DNA from: Kuschelorhynchus macadamiae
Taxonomy: Eukaryota; Arthropoda; Insecta; Coleoptera; Curculionidae
DNA: 64,000 bases
Direction of reading: 5' to 3'
Assembly (NCBI GenBank): GCA_030620095.1
Contig: JAUTXW010004703.1
Coordinates: 62,001 to 126,000, forward strand
Below the pieces are notes generated by a model. That model was not told the origin of the DNA. It saw only the letters and a program-made list of their open reading frames with translations, and made no database searches. How positions within the stretch are numbered: position 1 is the stretch's first letter; every line of letters starts with the position of its first letter. Positions 10,751 to 20,869 of the stretch are shown here, piece by piece. A program made the position numbers and the translations under genes.

Positions 10751-12812
10751 TTATAATTCGGATACCTCTACGGCTGTTGAAGAAACATATTTTTGGAAGT
10801 TTATAGTAGGTATCAGTTGGGGTGAGGTCAATTTCTGTATAATATCTGATAACAGAATTGAGCATTTATCATTCTCATCTAATCTAAATTCAAATGTATT
10901 TCTCAATTTTCGAAGACACATCACTGAGACTTCATCGTCAAAAACCTCCGTTATAAGACATGCGTACTTATAGCTTTTCTTTTTTCCAAAAAAGTTACCT
11001 AAAACAAAATCACCCGGTTGAATCTTGAGAATTGGAATATCTTCAGTACTCGTATCCAAGTTTTCTTTGCTCAGTAAATTTAGGTTTTGATCAGTAAGGG
11101 CCTCTTCTTCATCCATTTCAGAGTCCTCATCGAATTCCGTTATTCGAGGATCACTGGAATCGCTTTTCCATGATTCTAAGTCGCTTTCGTCGGAACTATG
11201 TCTCCTTACTTTTTTCTTATTTACCTTTTTAGATTTCTGTAATTTATTACCCTTTGTTTTTTCTTGCAAATGTGCCATGTCTTCCCGTGTGATTACTTCT
11301 GCCCCTAAGCAAATTTTTCTTTTCGACTGTTTCAAACGAGGCCGATCTCGTTTAATTGATTTTAATAGCAAGTCTTCAAAACTAACAGAAGTTGTTGGTA
11401 AATTATTATTTTCAGTATCCGTTGCAGAAATCTGACTGACTGTCTTGTCTACACTATTCAGATGATCTTGATGTTGTATATTGATTGCCGAAATTGTAGG
11501 TTGAGGAAAGGTTGAAGTTGTTGGTTTTGGATCATGGGCTTGTAAAGTTGTTGTCGTTGGTTCATTAGGACTTTCCTGATTCTGTAAAGATGACCATCTT
11601 TTAAATGCTGCCGGTTCAAATATCTCTTGGGGTATGACGTTTCGGTTAAATGGAAATATTCCTGCTTTGACAAACCCACTTATCAAAATATCTGGCTTTG
11701 TGTCAGTCCAAATTTCACCAATAAGCTTCGAAAATATACTTTTAGGAATCTTTACACCTACATTTTTGCGTTGCCATTCGACTAACTTGACATCCCAGCG
11801 ACTTTTAAGCGACTTAAAGACACTTAAGTCCAGTGGCTGCAATATGTGACTAGTATGTGGCGGAAGTTTCAAAATTGTTATTTGGTTTTCAATTGCAATT
11901 TTAATAACCTCCACGCTTAAATGCGTAGCATGTCCATCGTACACTACTAGAACTGGACGATCTGGAGACAAATGTTTAATAAAACTTTTTTCAAAATAAT
12001 TTTTGAACACTGTGCTTTCCATCCACCCATTAGCTGTTGCTGCATAGGTTGTATTTGGATATTCACTACCTGGGGGTGCTGCCCATTGATCCCAAACGTG
12101 CTTGCCTTTGAAAATAATTAATGGCGGTGCTTTTTCCCCGCTTGCACTACCGCACATTAGAACGGTAGTGTTCTGCTTACCAGGCCCACTTGTCGTGCGA
12201 GTAGCTGGTAATCCCCTTTGGCCAACAATTTTTGTTTTAGAAGGGTCTAAGCAAAAACTACTTTCGTCCATATTCCATATTTGGGATGGCCTGTTCTCCA
12301 AATTAAGGTCTTTCAGAGTTTTTTCGAGTAAATCAAAGTACTGATAGATTAAAAACGGATCAATATTCTTTTTTCTTGCAAATTCAACACTTTGTGGCAT
12401 CTTTATAGAAAGATTATGGCGTCGTGCGTCGTTTAAAATTTAGGAACCAGTCTTCGCCCGGAATTCCATGTTTAAACTGAGTATTAATGTTGTTAATTTT
12501 GACATATTGTGCAACAATTTCCAAAACCTCTTTTCTGGTTAGACCAAAACTCCATTTTTGTAAACACCGGATGCAGTTAACCAAGGACTTCTCAGCTTCT
12601 GGAGTAAGGTCCGTTCTTCTGCCATAAGTCATGCTTTTTTTACCCCTTCTTCCGCTAACATGGTCGCGGATAATATTTTTTGGTATATTGTATACCAAGC
12701 TGGCTCTATAGGTTGTCATTAGACCATTTTTAACAGAACTCACAGCTATTTTGAGGTCTTCTTTTGAATTTCCACATCCTCTTTGCGTTTTTCTAACATA
12801 GGTGCGAACCAT
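10751..12812 (-). pseudogene. Nearly intact pogo-type transposase split by a 7-bp duplication
   Basis: Starts at 12812 (MVRTYVRKTQRGCGNSKEDL). Residues about 20-60 form a psq-type helix-turn-helix (TTYRASLVYNIPKNIIRDHV), followed by a CENP-B-like segment. After a frame break the DDE_1 catalytic core runs from 12400 down: NMDESSF (first Asp), VYDGHATH (second), LQPLDLSVFKSLK (third), a DDD triad with all three present. A long Lys/Asp/Glu-rich linker ends in a conserved C-terminal block (CLITEVFDDEVSVMCLRK). The break is a tandem duplication of GCGTCGT (12419-12425 and 12426-12432). Both halves are otherwise open, so inactivation looks recent. Not likely a domesticated host gene, because the box arrays still flank it. 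Confidence 0.85.
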
Positions 12813-12864
12813 CGCTTACTCTGAAAAAAAATAAAACCTTTAAATTATGCCTAATATTATATAT

Positions 12865-12950
12865 GGGGCAAGTGCGCTTTATGAGCTGCTCTTGCCCCAT
12901 TTACATAAGACGCACTTGCCCCGATGTACAGATTTGATGGGGCAAGTGCG
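12865..12950. promoter_or_regulatory. Right cluster of four GGGGCAAG boxes
   Basis: Boxes at 12865-12876, 12887-12898, 12911-12922 and 12939-12950, alternating in orientation with starts 22-28 bp apart. They begin about 50 bp upstream of the transposase start, so they could be both transposase-binding sites and promoter operators allowing autoregulation. That role is inferred from position only. Confidence 0.6.
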
Positions 12951-13270
12951 CTCTGTCCTCAAAAAGCTATTTTATGCCAGGTACTCACAAAACTAACAAT
13001 ACTACAAATAGTACATCATAATAAGATAGCTACTTACCAAAAATAACAATAAAATCTCAAAAGATTTCCTAGAAATTCTCAGATTACTAAAACAGAACCA
13101 ACTCGTGTTTAAACTATAAATGCGACTGAAATTTGACATGTGCGTTCTTTGAACGTAGGAAACCGTAAACAAATTCTAACTCCTTAGTTCAGAAAAAGAA
13201 GTTAGTTGGACCCCTCGTTCATAGATGGCAAGACCATTTAATCAACTATATGGAAAATATTGGTAAATAC

Positions 13271-13299
13271 TGCACTTGCCCCGGAAATGCTCTTGCCCC
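13271..13299. promoter_or_regulatory. Terminal pair of GGGGCAAG boxes
   Basis: TGCACTTGCCCC at 13271-13282 and TGCTCTTGCCCC at 13288-13299 in the same orientation, ending 9 bp before the (TA)n tract. They probably mark the right terminus of the pogo-type element. Confidence 0.6.
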
Positions 13300-13304
13300 A
13301 CGTG

Positions 13305-13497
<193 letters not shown>

Positions 13498-13972
13498 CCC
13501 GTATTTTTCGCTAGCCCCGAGTTTCTGGTAAAGCGGTTTTACCGATTTTTATATATCAAATTTTGCCTTATTAATACAAAAATTTACTTATTTTAAACAC
13601 GCTTTAAAATTGGAACAAGTATATAATTATTTATTTATTGCCTACAAAATTACAAATTACTTACTTACTAAAAAAGTAAGCAAAAAAAAATGGTGTCAAA
13701 TCTAATAAAAAAATTTTTAAATTAAAATTCACTGGCTAATATTCAGGAGCCAGTGGCAAAAACTCTGAGAATCGGTATAAGGAAAGTACAGAAACTTGTG
13801 CATTAAAAAAAAAACATAATTTACTTCCGAAGAAGATTAAGAAATGTACACGAAAAAATCCAAAGGCAAAAGACTTAAGTTACAATGCAAAAATGGATAT
13901 TCATAATGCAATTTATGATTTATACATGTCAAAGACTAATATAATCCTTCAGAAACTTTTTAATATTATAGA

Positions 13973-15155
13973 CTAAAAAATATCATCATCACTTAAAAAG
14001 TCCTCATCTTCTGAGTCGTCCTCAAATGGGGCAATGATCATTGGTGCTATTTCGACATCTAGAATTCGTTCTCGATTCCACCAATCCCATGTTAATTTCT
14101 CTGTATGTTCCACAGATTTCTTCCAGTACTCCGGCGTAATATAATTTAATGAATTTTGCAAACGATTTGCACTTCATCTGATGTAAGACCATCGTTCACG
14201 TGTTTTTCGTAATATGATTTAAACTGGCAATGGAATGGCGGCAGTCGTAAACCCTCATGTCCATTTTCCAGTAATATTTCATCTACTGCATATATTGCTG
14301 GTTTTTTAATAGATTTTGTTTTATTAGCCAGTCATAAATATTACTTTTCTTCCAGGATTAAGTAGGTTGTTAATTTAAGATTCTTGAATGATAAGATGCG
14401 TTGTCCAGAATGATTAAAGATGAAGCATCTAAATTTGGAATCAGTTGTTCTTTTAACCACTTTTCAAACAGTTCACAGTTCATATTATCATGATAGTCCA
14501 TACTTTTGGATTTTGAAGAAAACAGTAAACTTGCACCTGGGAGAAATCCTGTTGAAGAACCTGCGTGCAAAATGATGAACCGTTTTCCTGTCCCATATCC
14601 CTTTTTCCTCTTGACACTTTTTACAGACTCGTCCTGCTTCGAACCACTTCCATTAGAAAATATCCAAGTCTCGTCTAAAAATACCACTTTTCCAAATTTT
14701 GAATTAACATTTTCCGTGTATTTCTTTAAAAACTAGATACGCTAACTTGCTATATGAGGCAACTCGCATAAAAATCTTCGATTACAGTCCGTTTTTATAT
14801 CAAGAACCCAACATTTTTATTAATTATGACAACGATTTTAGTTTAATTTCCAATATGCCTTCATTTTTTAAAGCTTCTTTTAAAACTTGAAGGGTTATAT
14901 TAGTTTTTGATGTGTATAAATCGTAAATTGCATTACGAACATTCATTTTTATATTGTCATTTAAGTATTCTGTCTTTGGCTTTTTTCGTGTACAATTTTC
15001 TGCACAGTCCTTATATCGATTATTCCCAGAGCTTTTGCTACTGTCTCCTGAATATTGGCCGGTGAATTTTCATTTTTGTAATATTTTATTAGATTTAATA
15101 CCATTTTTTTCGTTTGTGGATGCAGAAAACCCGAAAATTGTTTTCTATTACCCAT
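13973..15155 (-). pseudogene. IS630-type transposase remnant lacking its third catalytic motif
   Basis: Same family as 705-1610. It starts at 15155 (MGNRKQFSGF) with a helix-turn-helix reading TVAKALGIIDIRTVQKIVHE. After a broken linker, VFLDETWIF keeps the first Asp (about 14675), with KRFIILHAGS and DYHDNMN blocks, then IILDNASYHSR with the second Asp (about 14390). Next, NGHEGLRLPPFHCQ runs straight into FKSYYEKHVNDGLTSDEVQ: the DLNPIELAW segment with the catalytic Glu is deleted. The C-terminus has WKKSVEHTEK and an acidic DDSEDEDFLSDDD tail. I could not find matching terminal repeats. Confidence 0.75.
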
Positions 15156-15156
15156 T

Positions 15157-15945
15157 TTGTCACTGACTTGTCAATCTGACTTTGAAGTGACATCGCTCAA
15201 AGATTTTTGCAATGGCTGGTATTTATATGTTTATCCTCTTTTTTCATATGAAAATATCATAGGTCTATCTAATTCATCTTCCGGATTTTATGCGGAGGAT
15301 ATGATTACACGTAATAAAAGAAAAACTTTTAAAAAGTTTGTCGTTGATGAATCGTATGACCCACTCGATAACACTGCTTTTGACTATAGCAGAACTTTCA
15401 TAGCCATTTTGGTTTTTGTTATTGCAAAAAAAAACTTAGTTTTAGTACACCCCCTATTTGAAAAAAGAGATAGAAAACACCAATTAAAAATAATCCCTCC
15501 AAGGGGCGGATTTTTGACATAAATCTACCGGGAGGAAGATTATGGTTTGCAGATTCGTAAGCAATCCAATTATTTTTTATGGTACTTTATTTTAATCCAA
15601 TTTAAAAGGTCAGGAATCGGGACATTTATACGAAAAAACAATATCCCGGCAAAGTTTAGAAGGAACGTTAAGCCCTGTTTATCATGGAGCGACACTTTTT
15701 TATTATTTACGATGAAGTTAGCCGGAACAAACAGCCCAATAAAATTGAGTTTCAATTTTATCCTCGGCCAAAAGAAATAAAAATCTGATCACTTATCTCG
15801 CTGGGACAAGATATAAATCAAAGATATAAAAATGTTATATTGGCATTTTGATGTTTTAAGTTTACTGCTTTTATTGTCAACTGATTAATATATAAAAGGT
15901 AATTTACGTTTTCAGATTTTGCCGTCAATTCGCTATATAGGCTAT
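15157..15945. other. Spacer with one unidentified ORF
   Basis: A 121-codon ORF (15157-15522, plus) starts next to the IS630-type transposase on the other strand; its translation has no motif I recognise. A GGGCGGATTTTTGACATAAA stretch and a conserved-looking CTCGGCCAAAAGAAAT occur further right. Nothing here is assignable. Confidence 0.4.
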
Positions 15946-16799
15946 CTATACCGGGTGTCCAAAAAGGACAACAATACCGGGCGTACAATTAAAAAAGGAG
16001 GCCGGCTGTATCTCGGAAACCGTTTATCCCATGATGTTGGACACATTTTTGTTAAAGTAAAAGTGGCCAGTAAAAAACGCTGGAAATTATTTTTAAGTTT
16101 CCAAGTGAGCCGCTAGAGAGCGTAATACGCGTATTCAATTAGAAGATGCAGATTTGCTCAGAAATTCACCCAGTGAAGGTATATCAAAATTGACTTTATA
16201 TTAATCTTTGCTAAATTACGAGTAATTTTTATTAAAGGTTTTTTCTCTAGCTGTTCAAATAAAGAGTGGGGTAAAGGGCAAATGTTTGTTTTTTAAAATC
16301 GACATAACTTAAGTAATAATTAACGGATCTTGATCATTTTGGTCTTGTTGAAAAGTGCATTTATTAGGCTTTTACATGAGGTATGAATTATATTATTTTA
16401 AGTTTCGTTGCGATCGCCAGATGGCGCTTTCTAGCAATTTCTTAAATTTAACATGTTTTATTAAGAATGTCAAAGGGATTGATATATTTATTATAGGCCA
16501 TTGTTAGGGAACACAAAAAAAATCAAGAAAACGGCGCAAAAAGCAAGTTGATGTCTTTTTTTTTTTATTTCGGTGCAGGTTGTTAAAAGATTCATTAAAT
16601 AAGCGTAGATTAACAAAAGATGTGACATATTAAATTTTCATTTTGCCATTAGATAACTAACGGAGGAACCAGAATACCTATTTGCAAAAAACTAACAAAT
16701 GAAAATATAACAATGAATTTTTCTGAGAAATAATATAAAGCGGAAAAGGTTATAAAAAAATAGCGAGAACTGATCAAAAGTTTTTATGTTAACCAATAA

Positions 16800-17460
16800 T
16801 TAGTGTCGAGTGAACTGCTGAATGTGCCTGCCGTCGTTTTGAATGCATAAACGGAGCCTCTCTGCGGTAGATTGAACTGTTGCTTTTATTTCTATCGCAG
16901 GAATAATCCCGATAGTGTTTTGAATCTGGTTGATAAGGTTCTCCCTCGTTGTTTATCTAATATTAAACACCATGTCCTTTAGTCGTCTCCACAAATAAAA
17001 ATCCAGACAGGTTAAATCTGGGGGATAAGGGGGCCAGGGGAATAAACTACCCCTACTTATCCACCTCCCTGGAAACCGATTGTCTAGGAATTGTCTGACA
17101 TTGTCAGAGAAATGAGCCGGACAACCATCACGTTGGTAAATCATGCTCTGTCTCGTCTGTATATCAATATCTTCCAGCAAATCTTGCAGCTGATTTTGGA
17201 GAAAGTATAAATACATTCTCCCATTAACCCATTGGACCTAAAATTCTACCACCTATTATGTCACACCAAACATTGATGCTTCAGCGGCCTTGAATCTGAA
17301 CTTCTTGCATCTGATGAGGATTATGTTCTGACCAATAATGTAAGTTATATAAATTTACTCCACTATCGGATCGAAACGTGGCTTTATCGGTCCACAAATT
17401 TCTTGAAAGGATCTGGGGATCCTCATCTATCATACCAAGTTTGTAATAATATTTAAAGTA
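16800..17460 (-). pseudogene. Catalytic half of a mariner-like (DD41D-like) transposase
   Basis: Reads IDEDPQILSRNLWTDKATF (first Asp), DSGVNLYNLHYWSEHNPHQM, SINVWCDIIGGRILGP, then after a break MIYQRDGCPAHFSDNVRQFL (second Asp), RFPGRWISRG and PPDLTCLDFYLW (third Asp). I count 41 residues between the second Asp and the Asp of LDFYLW, the DD41D spacing. A stop follows MVFNIR, but the C-terminal tail (RENLINQIQ...LCIQNDGRHIQQF) continues in frame to a stop at 16800. All three catalytic Asp residues are kept, but the frame is broken near 17220. Confidence 0.8.
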
Positions 17461-18259
17461 TTTTTACAAAACTTTACTATTTTATAGTATAAAAGGTTAA
17501 AATTTAAATTTTGCGTTTTGGCTGTATGCACTAAGTACAAAGCCAAAAAAAAAATTTTGCTTCTAAGGAGTCATTTCACTTAGTAGATTAACTTTATTTA
17601 AATGTAAATATCGTTTATGTAGGTTTGAAAAAAATCTGCCCTCTGTTTTGGCGTTTTTTTTTTAAGAATAGCGTTAGGATAATTACATGAATTTTTAGTG
17701 CGTATATAGAGGAAAAAATATTTTATATGAAAAAATAAATTTAGCCAGTTTTGCTGTTCGAAAAAATCAATTATATAGTTTCGTGACTTCTAATATTTTC
17801 TGATGCTAGATTTACCCCGATTACTTCTGTTTTCAATTTGGCTATTATAGGTTTATGAGTAGGTACTAAAAATACGAGTCATTTATGACTTTACATCTAA
17901 AAAATCTCAAAGATATTACTCCACGAGATGCTACACTATTTTTTATGCAAATTTAATATCGATTTAACAGTTCTCAAGTTATATTTCTCGGAATTTTTGT
18001 TTACACACAAATTCATTACACGCATCATAATTTTTTTTCTAAAAATATGTCTTTGTTAGTTTAGGGTGAACATGAAATAATCCCAAGTTATATTTTTCGG
18101 AAATCTTACTCTATATAGTGTATTTTTAATAAATGGGGAAGTAAAAATATCAGCCGATCTAGTGTTTAAGATGACTGGGTTACTTTAAGGATTACGCATT
18201 TCTGCGAAACTACATTGTTATTGAAAAATAACAATGCTCAAATTCTTGATTTTTTTTTC

Positions 18260-18498
18260 ATTTACACTTACCTGTACTCTTCTAATATATTTTGCATGGT
18301 TCCATTAGCTATACCTAAATCTTTAGATGTAGCTCTAATACTGGCATGTGGGTTAATTACAATATATGCCAGCATATTTATAATGTTTGCTTCTGTACGG
18401 CCTCTTCTTTGCCTTCGATGGGGTGGGCGATGAAAACTACCAATAGCACGAAGAAGTCTTGCTAATCGTGTAAAAACCCTTTGCTCATATCTACCGGG
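18260..18498 (-). pseudogene. N-terminal block 2 of the mariner-like transposase, with a possible splice donor
   Basis: Reads YEQRVFTRLARLLRAIGSF, RTEANIINMLAYIVINPHAS and IRATSKDLGIANGTMQNILEEYR, the linker and second helix-turn-helix of an insect mariner-like transposase. It ends at TACAG/GTAAGT (minus, about 18261), a perfect splice-donor consensus exactly where the protein should continue with HPYH. A matching acceptor before 17460 is not obvious, so an intron here is only a possibility. Right of 18498 the frame is interrupted by the hAT element and resumes at 19279. Confidence 0.7.
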
Positions 18499-19278
18499 GT
18501 ATCTAGCAGTGGCGGCTCGTGGATTTAAGAACGAGTGAAGCGCAGTGTAGCTAAGTACACAGCGCAGCAGGCCAAAATGTTTCGGGGTGCCACGCCAAAA
18601 TGGCTATTTTTTACCTTTTTATGATGGTAATTATCTATAGCTTTGGAGCGTTTTTTAATATAATAAATAATATGAATTTATAAGATTTTAAATATATTTT
18701 TTTGTTCTTAAAAGCAGTTATGTACCTATATCTTAAAGCTAATTTCGATTCGATTCGATCGATACAAAACTGCTTCCGCCTCCGATGATCCGAACGCATT
18801 AATTTACATTAATTCTATAACAAGCGAACCAGCGCCTGCAGCCTGCAGCAGCAGTTTTATGCCGCTCCCATCTGTATTTGGCTTACGGATATTCACCTTT
18901 GCGTTGCCATAACAACTGCCGTAAACAAATCTAAGCGAGAAAGCCGTCGTGCGGGGGGAGTCTGCAGCAGCTATTATTGTTACTGCTGATTGTGATTCCT
19001 CAACGGGTCGCTCTCATGAAAGGGTGTTCGGCGCGCTACGTTTTTAAGCGATTATTATTTTTTTAGTATAAAACGCACTAGTTTTAATGGAAAATACTGG
19101 TGTAATTAAGTAAATAATGTGACTTTATATAAAACATACTAAATTTTCATAACAGAAATGTAGATTATAAAATGCTTAATATTTTAAAAATATTTTTATT
19201 TTCAAGTAAATTGATTGGAAAATGTAGGTGAAGCGGCGCTTCACCCGCGTCCCCTGGCGAGCCGCCACTGGTATTTAG
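18499..19278. mobile_element. Non-autonomous hAT-type element with 8-bp target duplication
   Basis: The element proper is 18507-19270. The left end is CAGTGGCGGCTCGTGGATTT; the right end, read inward on the other strand, is CCAGTGGCGGCTCGCC. Flanking 8-bp direct repeats are GTATCTAG (18499-18506) and GTATTTAG (19271-19278), one mismatch apart. There is no transposase inside. It splits the mariner-like coding frame between ARIYST and YEQRVF. A truncated sister copy starts at 60596 and shares the first 400 bp closely. Confidence 0.9.
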
Positions 19279-19369
19279 TAGAATATATTCTTGCTGCAAC
19301 GACAGCGTTTTGAAAGCATTCAAAGTAAACTGTAAGTATATCATACCCTTCTTCATTAGAAATAGGCAT
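19279..19369 (-). pseudogene. N-terminal block 1 of the mariner-like transposase
   Basis: Starts at an ATG (19369) and reads MPISNEEGYDILTVYFECFQ, then NAVVAARIYST, the first helix of an insect mariner-like transposase. It stops at the 8-bp target duplicate of the hAT insertion and continues at 18498. Confidence 0.7.
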
Positions 19370-19787
19370 TTTGCTTTCGCAATACACACTTACCACAAAC
19401 ACTAAACTAATTAGTAATTTGACAACACATTTTGTGATAGTGTTTTATTTTGACGCTCGCATTTAATTTTTGCCAAAGCCTGCTACTCTTTTAGCACGTC
19501 GCATAATTGTATAATAACGCATTTAAGATACATTCTTTATGAAAGGGATGTGTGAATTAATGTAAAAAAATTAAAAAGAATTAAAGAAGTTAAAGAATAC
19601 TTAAAATATTTGTAGTATAAGAATAAGATTACTGTTAAAAATTGATAATTAAATACCACCTAAAAATTCGTTTAGAAATGCTTGAGTTTCTTATAAGAGT
19701 GTCAAGTAATATTTTCTTTTCTTGTATCTCCGTAAATAAAAAAGATATCAACTTGCAGTTTGCGTTAATGGTTTTGGCCACGTATGA

Positions 19788-20125
19788 TTTCAACATGATG
19801 AAGCTCCGCCACATTTTGCAGTTGCTGTTAGAAATTATTTAAACACGACGTTTCCGGGACTCTGGATAGGGCGAAGTGGGGTTCTTAAGTGGCCTCAAAG
19901 CTCATCGGATTTAAATCCGCTTGACTTTTTCCTTTAGGGCACCTAAAAACGGCCGTATACAAAACAAAGCCCTAGAACTTTGAAGTTCTAATGGGAAGGA
20001 TTAGAACTGAAATAGAAGGAATACCCACGAAAGGGCTCCAAAACATTATTCCTGAAATTATTGATCATTTAAGATACTCTCAGGCTGGAGAAGGACTACA
20101 TTTTCAACATCCTATTAATCATTAA
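19788..20125 (+). pseudogene. C-terminal fragment of another mariner-like transposase
   Basis: Reads FQHDEAPPHFAVAVRNYL (second catalytic Asp), TFPGLWIGRSG, LKWPQSSSDLNPLDFFL (third Asp), then a stop in place of Trp. After a small deletion it continues as a C-terminal tail (RIRTEIEGIPTKGLQNIIPE...LRYSQAGEGLHFQH). The N-terminal half is not visible. It lies opposite in strand to the mariner-like element at 15946-19369. Confidence 0.75.
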
Positions 20126-20429
20126 ACTATTTTAGTTTTTTAATTTGTAATTTGTCGATGTATTTTTAAAAACAGTTAATAAATTTAACATTTAACGGAT
20201 CAAGATAAAGGTTTGCAATTTTGGATTTATACTAAGGAAATTAATAGATATTTAGTAAATAGGGGAATAAATCACGTTAAAAAAAGCTAAGGTTAGTTTG
20301 CTAAAAAACTGAAAATCTGACAATTGCGGTATGCACCAACGGTCAGGGAAATTCGGTAATGCCTTATCACCACACATACGTACATATGTTCACTATTATT
20401 GTTTTGAAAAGAACGAAGAAGTTTTTCTG
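20126..20429. other. Spacer, nothing assigned
   Basis: About 300 bp of AT-rich sequence between the mariner fragment and the 3' flank of a PLE fragment. TAACGGATCAAGATAAA at about 20195 is the near inverse of a block at about 16320, consistent with it being subterminal mariner sequence. Confidence 0.4.
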
Positions 20430-20472
20430 ACGTTTCGCCAAAATCACATTTGACATTTTCGAAGATCTCTTT
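20430..20472 (-). other. Degenerate hammerhead-like motif 3' of the PLE endonuclease
   Basis: On the minus strand: GAAGATCTTCGAAAATG, a TCAAATGTGATTTTGG stretch, then CGAAACGTCAG. It resembles a hammerhead 3' core strand (GAAAC...GUC) with an aberrant first box. Position 3' of a GIY-YIG open frame matches the hammerhead location in the PLE at 26807-29380. Not expected to cleave as written. Confidence 0.35.
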
Positions 20473-20570
20473 CTCGCGTCCGAATAGAGACTGAAGTGTT
20501 GGTGACTGCGAAGCGTGACTTTATATACCCCCACCCGGGGCGAAGGTCATATCTGAGTGGCCGTTGGTCG

Positions 20571-20869
20571 TTATTTATGTTTTCCGGATGGTGTTTTGGA
20601 TTTGTCAATCATTACATTCCATACTGTTGGTGGTTTTAATGACTCATCCCTTTTATTTAAATCACTTTGTTTATCAATTTCTGTGGCTTCTCGGATTATT
20701 CTTGTCCTATAATGTTTTATTGGCAATCTCCCTACACCCATCGAAATTCATTTTGTAGCCGGTTCTCTGATGATATAGGAATAGAGCTGAGGTTGTTTTT
20801 CTTTTGTTTCTGATGCTGAGTTAAGGCTCCTCCACTCTTGCTGATATTCGTCTGTTAGTTTGCCACACG
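20571..20869 (-). pseudogene. PLE GIY-YIG endonuclease, C-terminal part
   Basis: Continues the frame from 23528 after a mariner-like insertion. It reads QTNRRIS, then after frame breaks HYRTRIIREATEIDKQSDLN, KRDES and a terminal stop at 20571. The RIIREA-EI block followed by NRDD/NKRDE is the usual C-terminal end of Penelope-type GIY-YIG endonucleases. No RT domain is present in this copy. Confidence 0.7.

Larger units (their letters stand above)
15946..19369 (-). mobile_element. Mariner-like element split by a hAT insertion
   Basis: The left terminus region, ACCGGGTGTCCAAAAAGG at about 15951, resembles other mariner-like ends. The transposase reads on the minus strand in three blocks: 19369-19279, 18498-18260 and 17460-16800. 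A hAT element (18507-19270) interrupts the first two. About 800 bp of unexplained sequence lies between the second and third. The right terminus beyond 19369 is not recognisable. Confidence 0.6.

Noticed and set aside
10751..12812. Pogo-type transposase as a domesticated host gene (jerky/CENP-B-like)
   Set aside because: Frame is broken by a 7-bp duplication, catalytic triad is intact and element-specific boxes flank it, so a mobile copy is more likely.
15157..15522. 121-codon ORF as a gene
   Set aside because: No recognisable motif, no splice or termini context; kept only as an unidentified ORF in a spacer.
17305..17330. CTGATGA at about 17317 and 20767 as further hammerheads
   Set aside because: Neither has a following stem and GAAA in the required spacing; both lie in decayed coding sequence.
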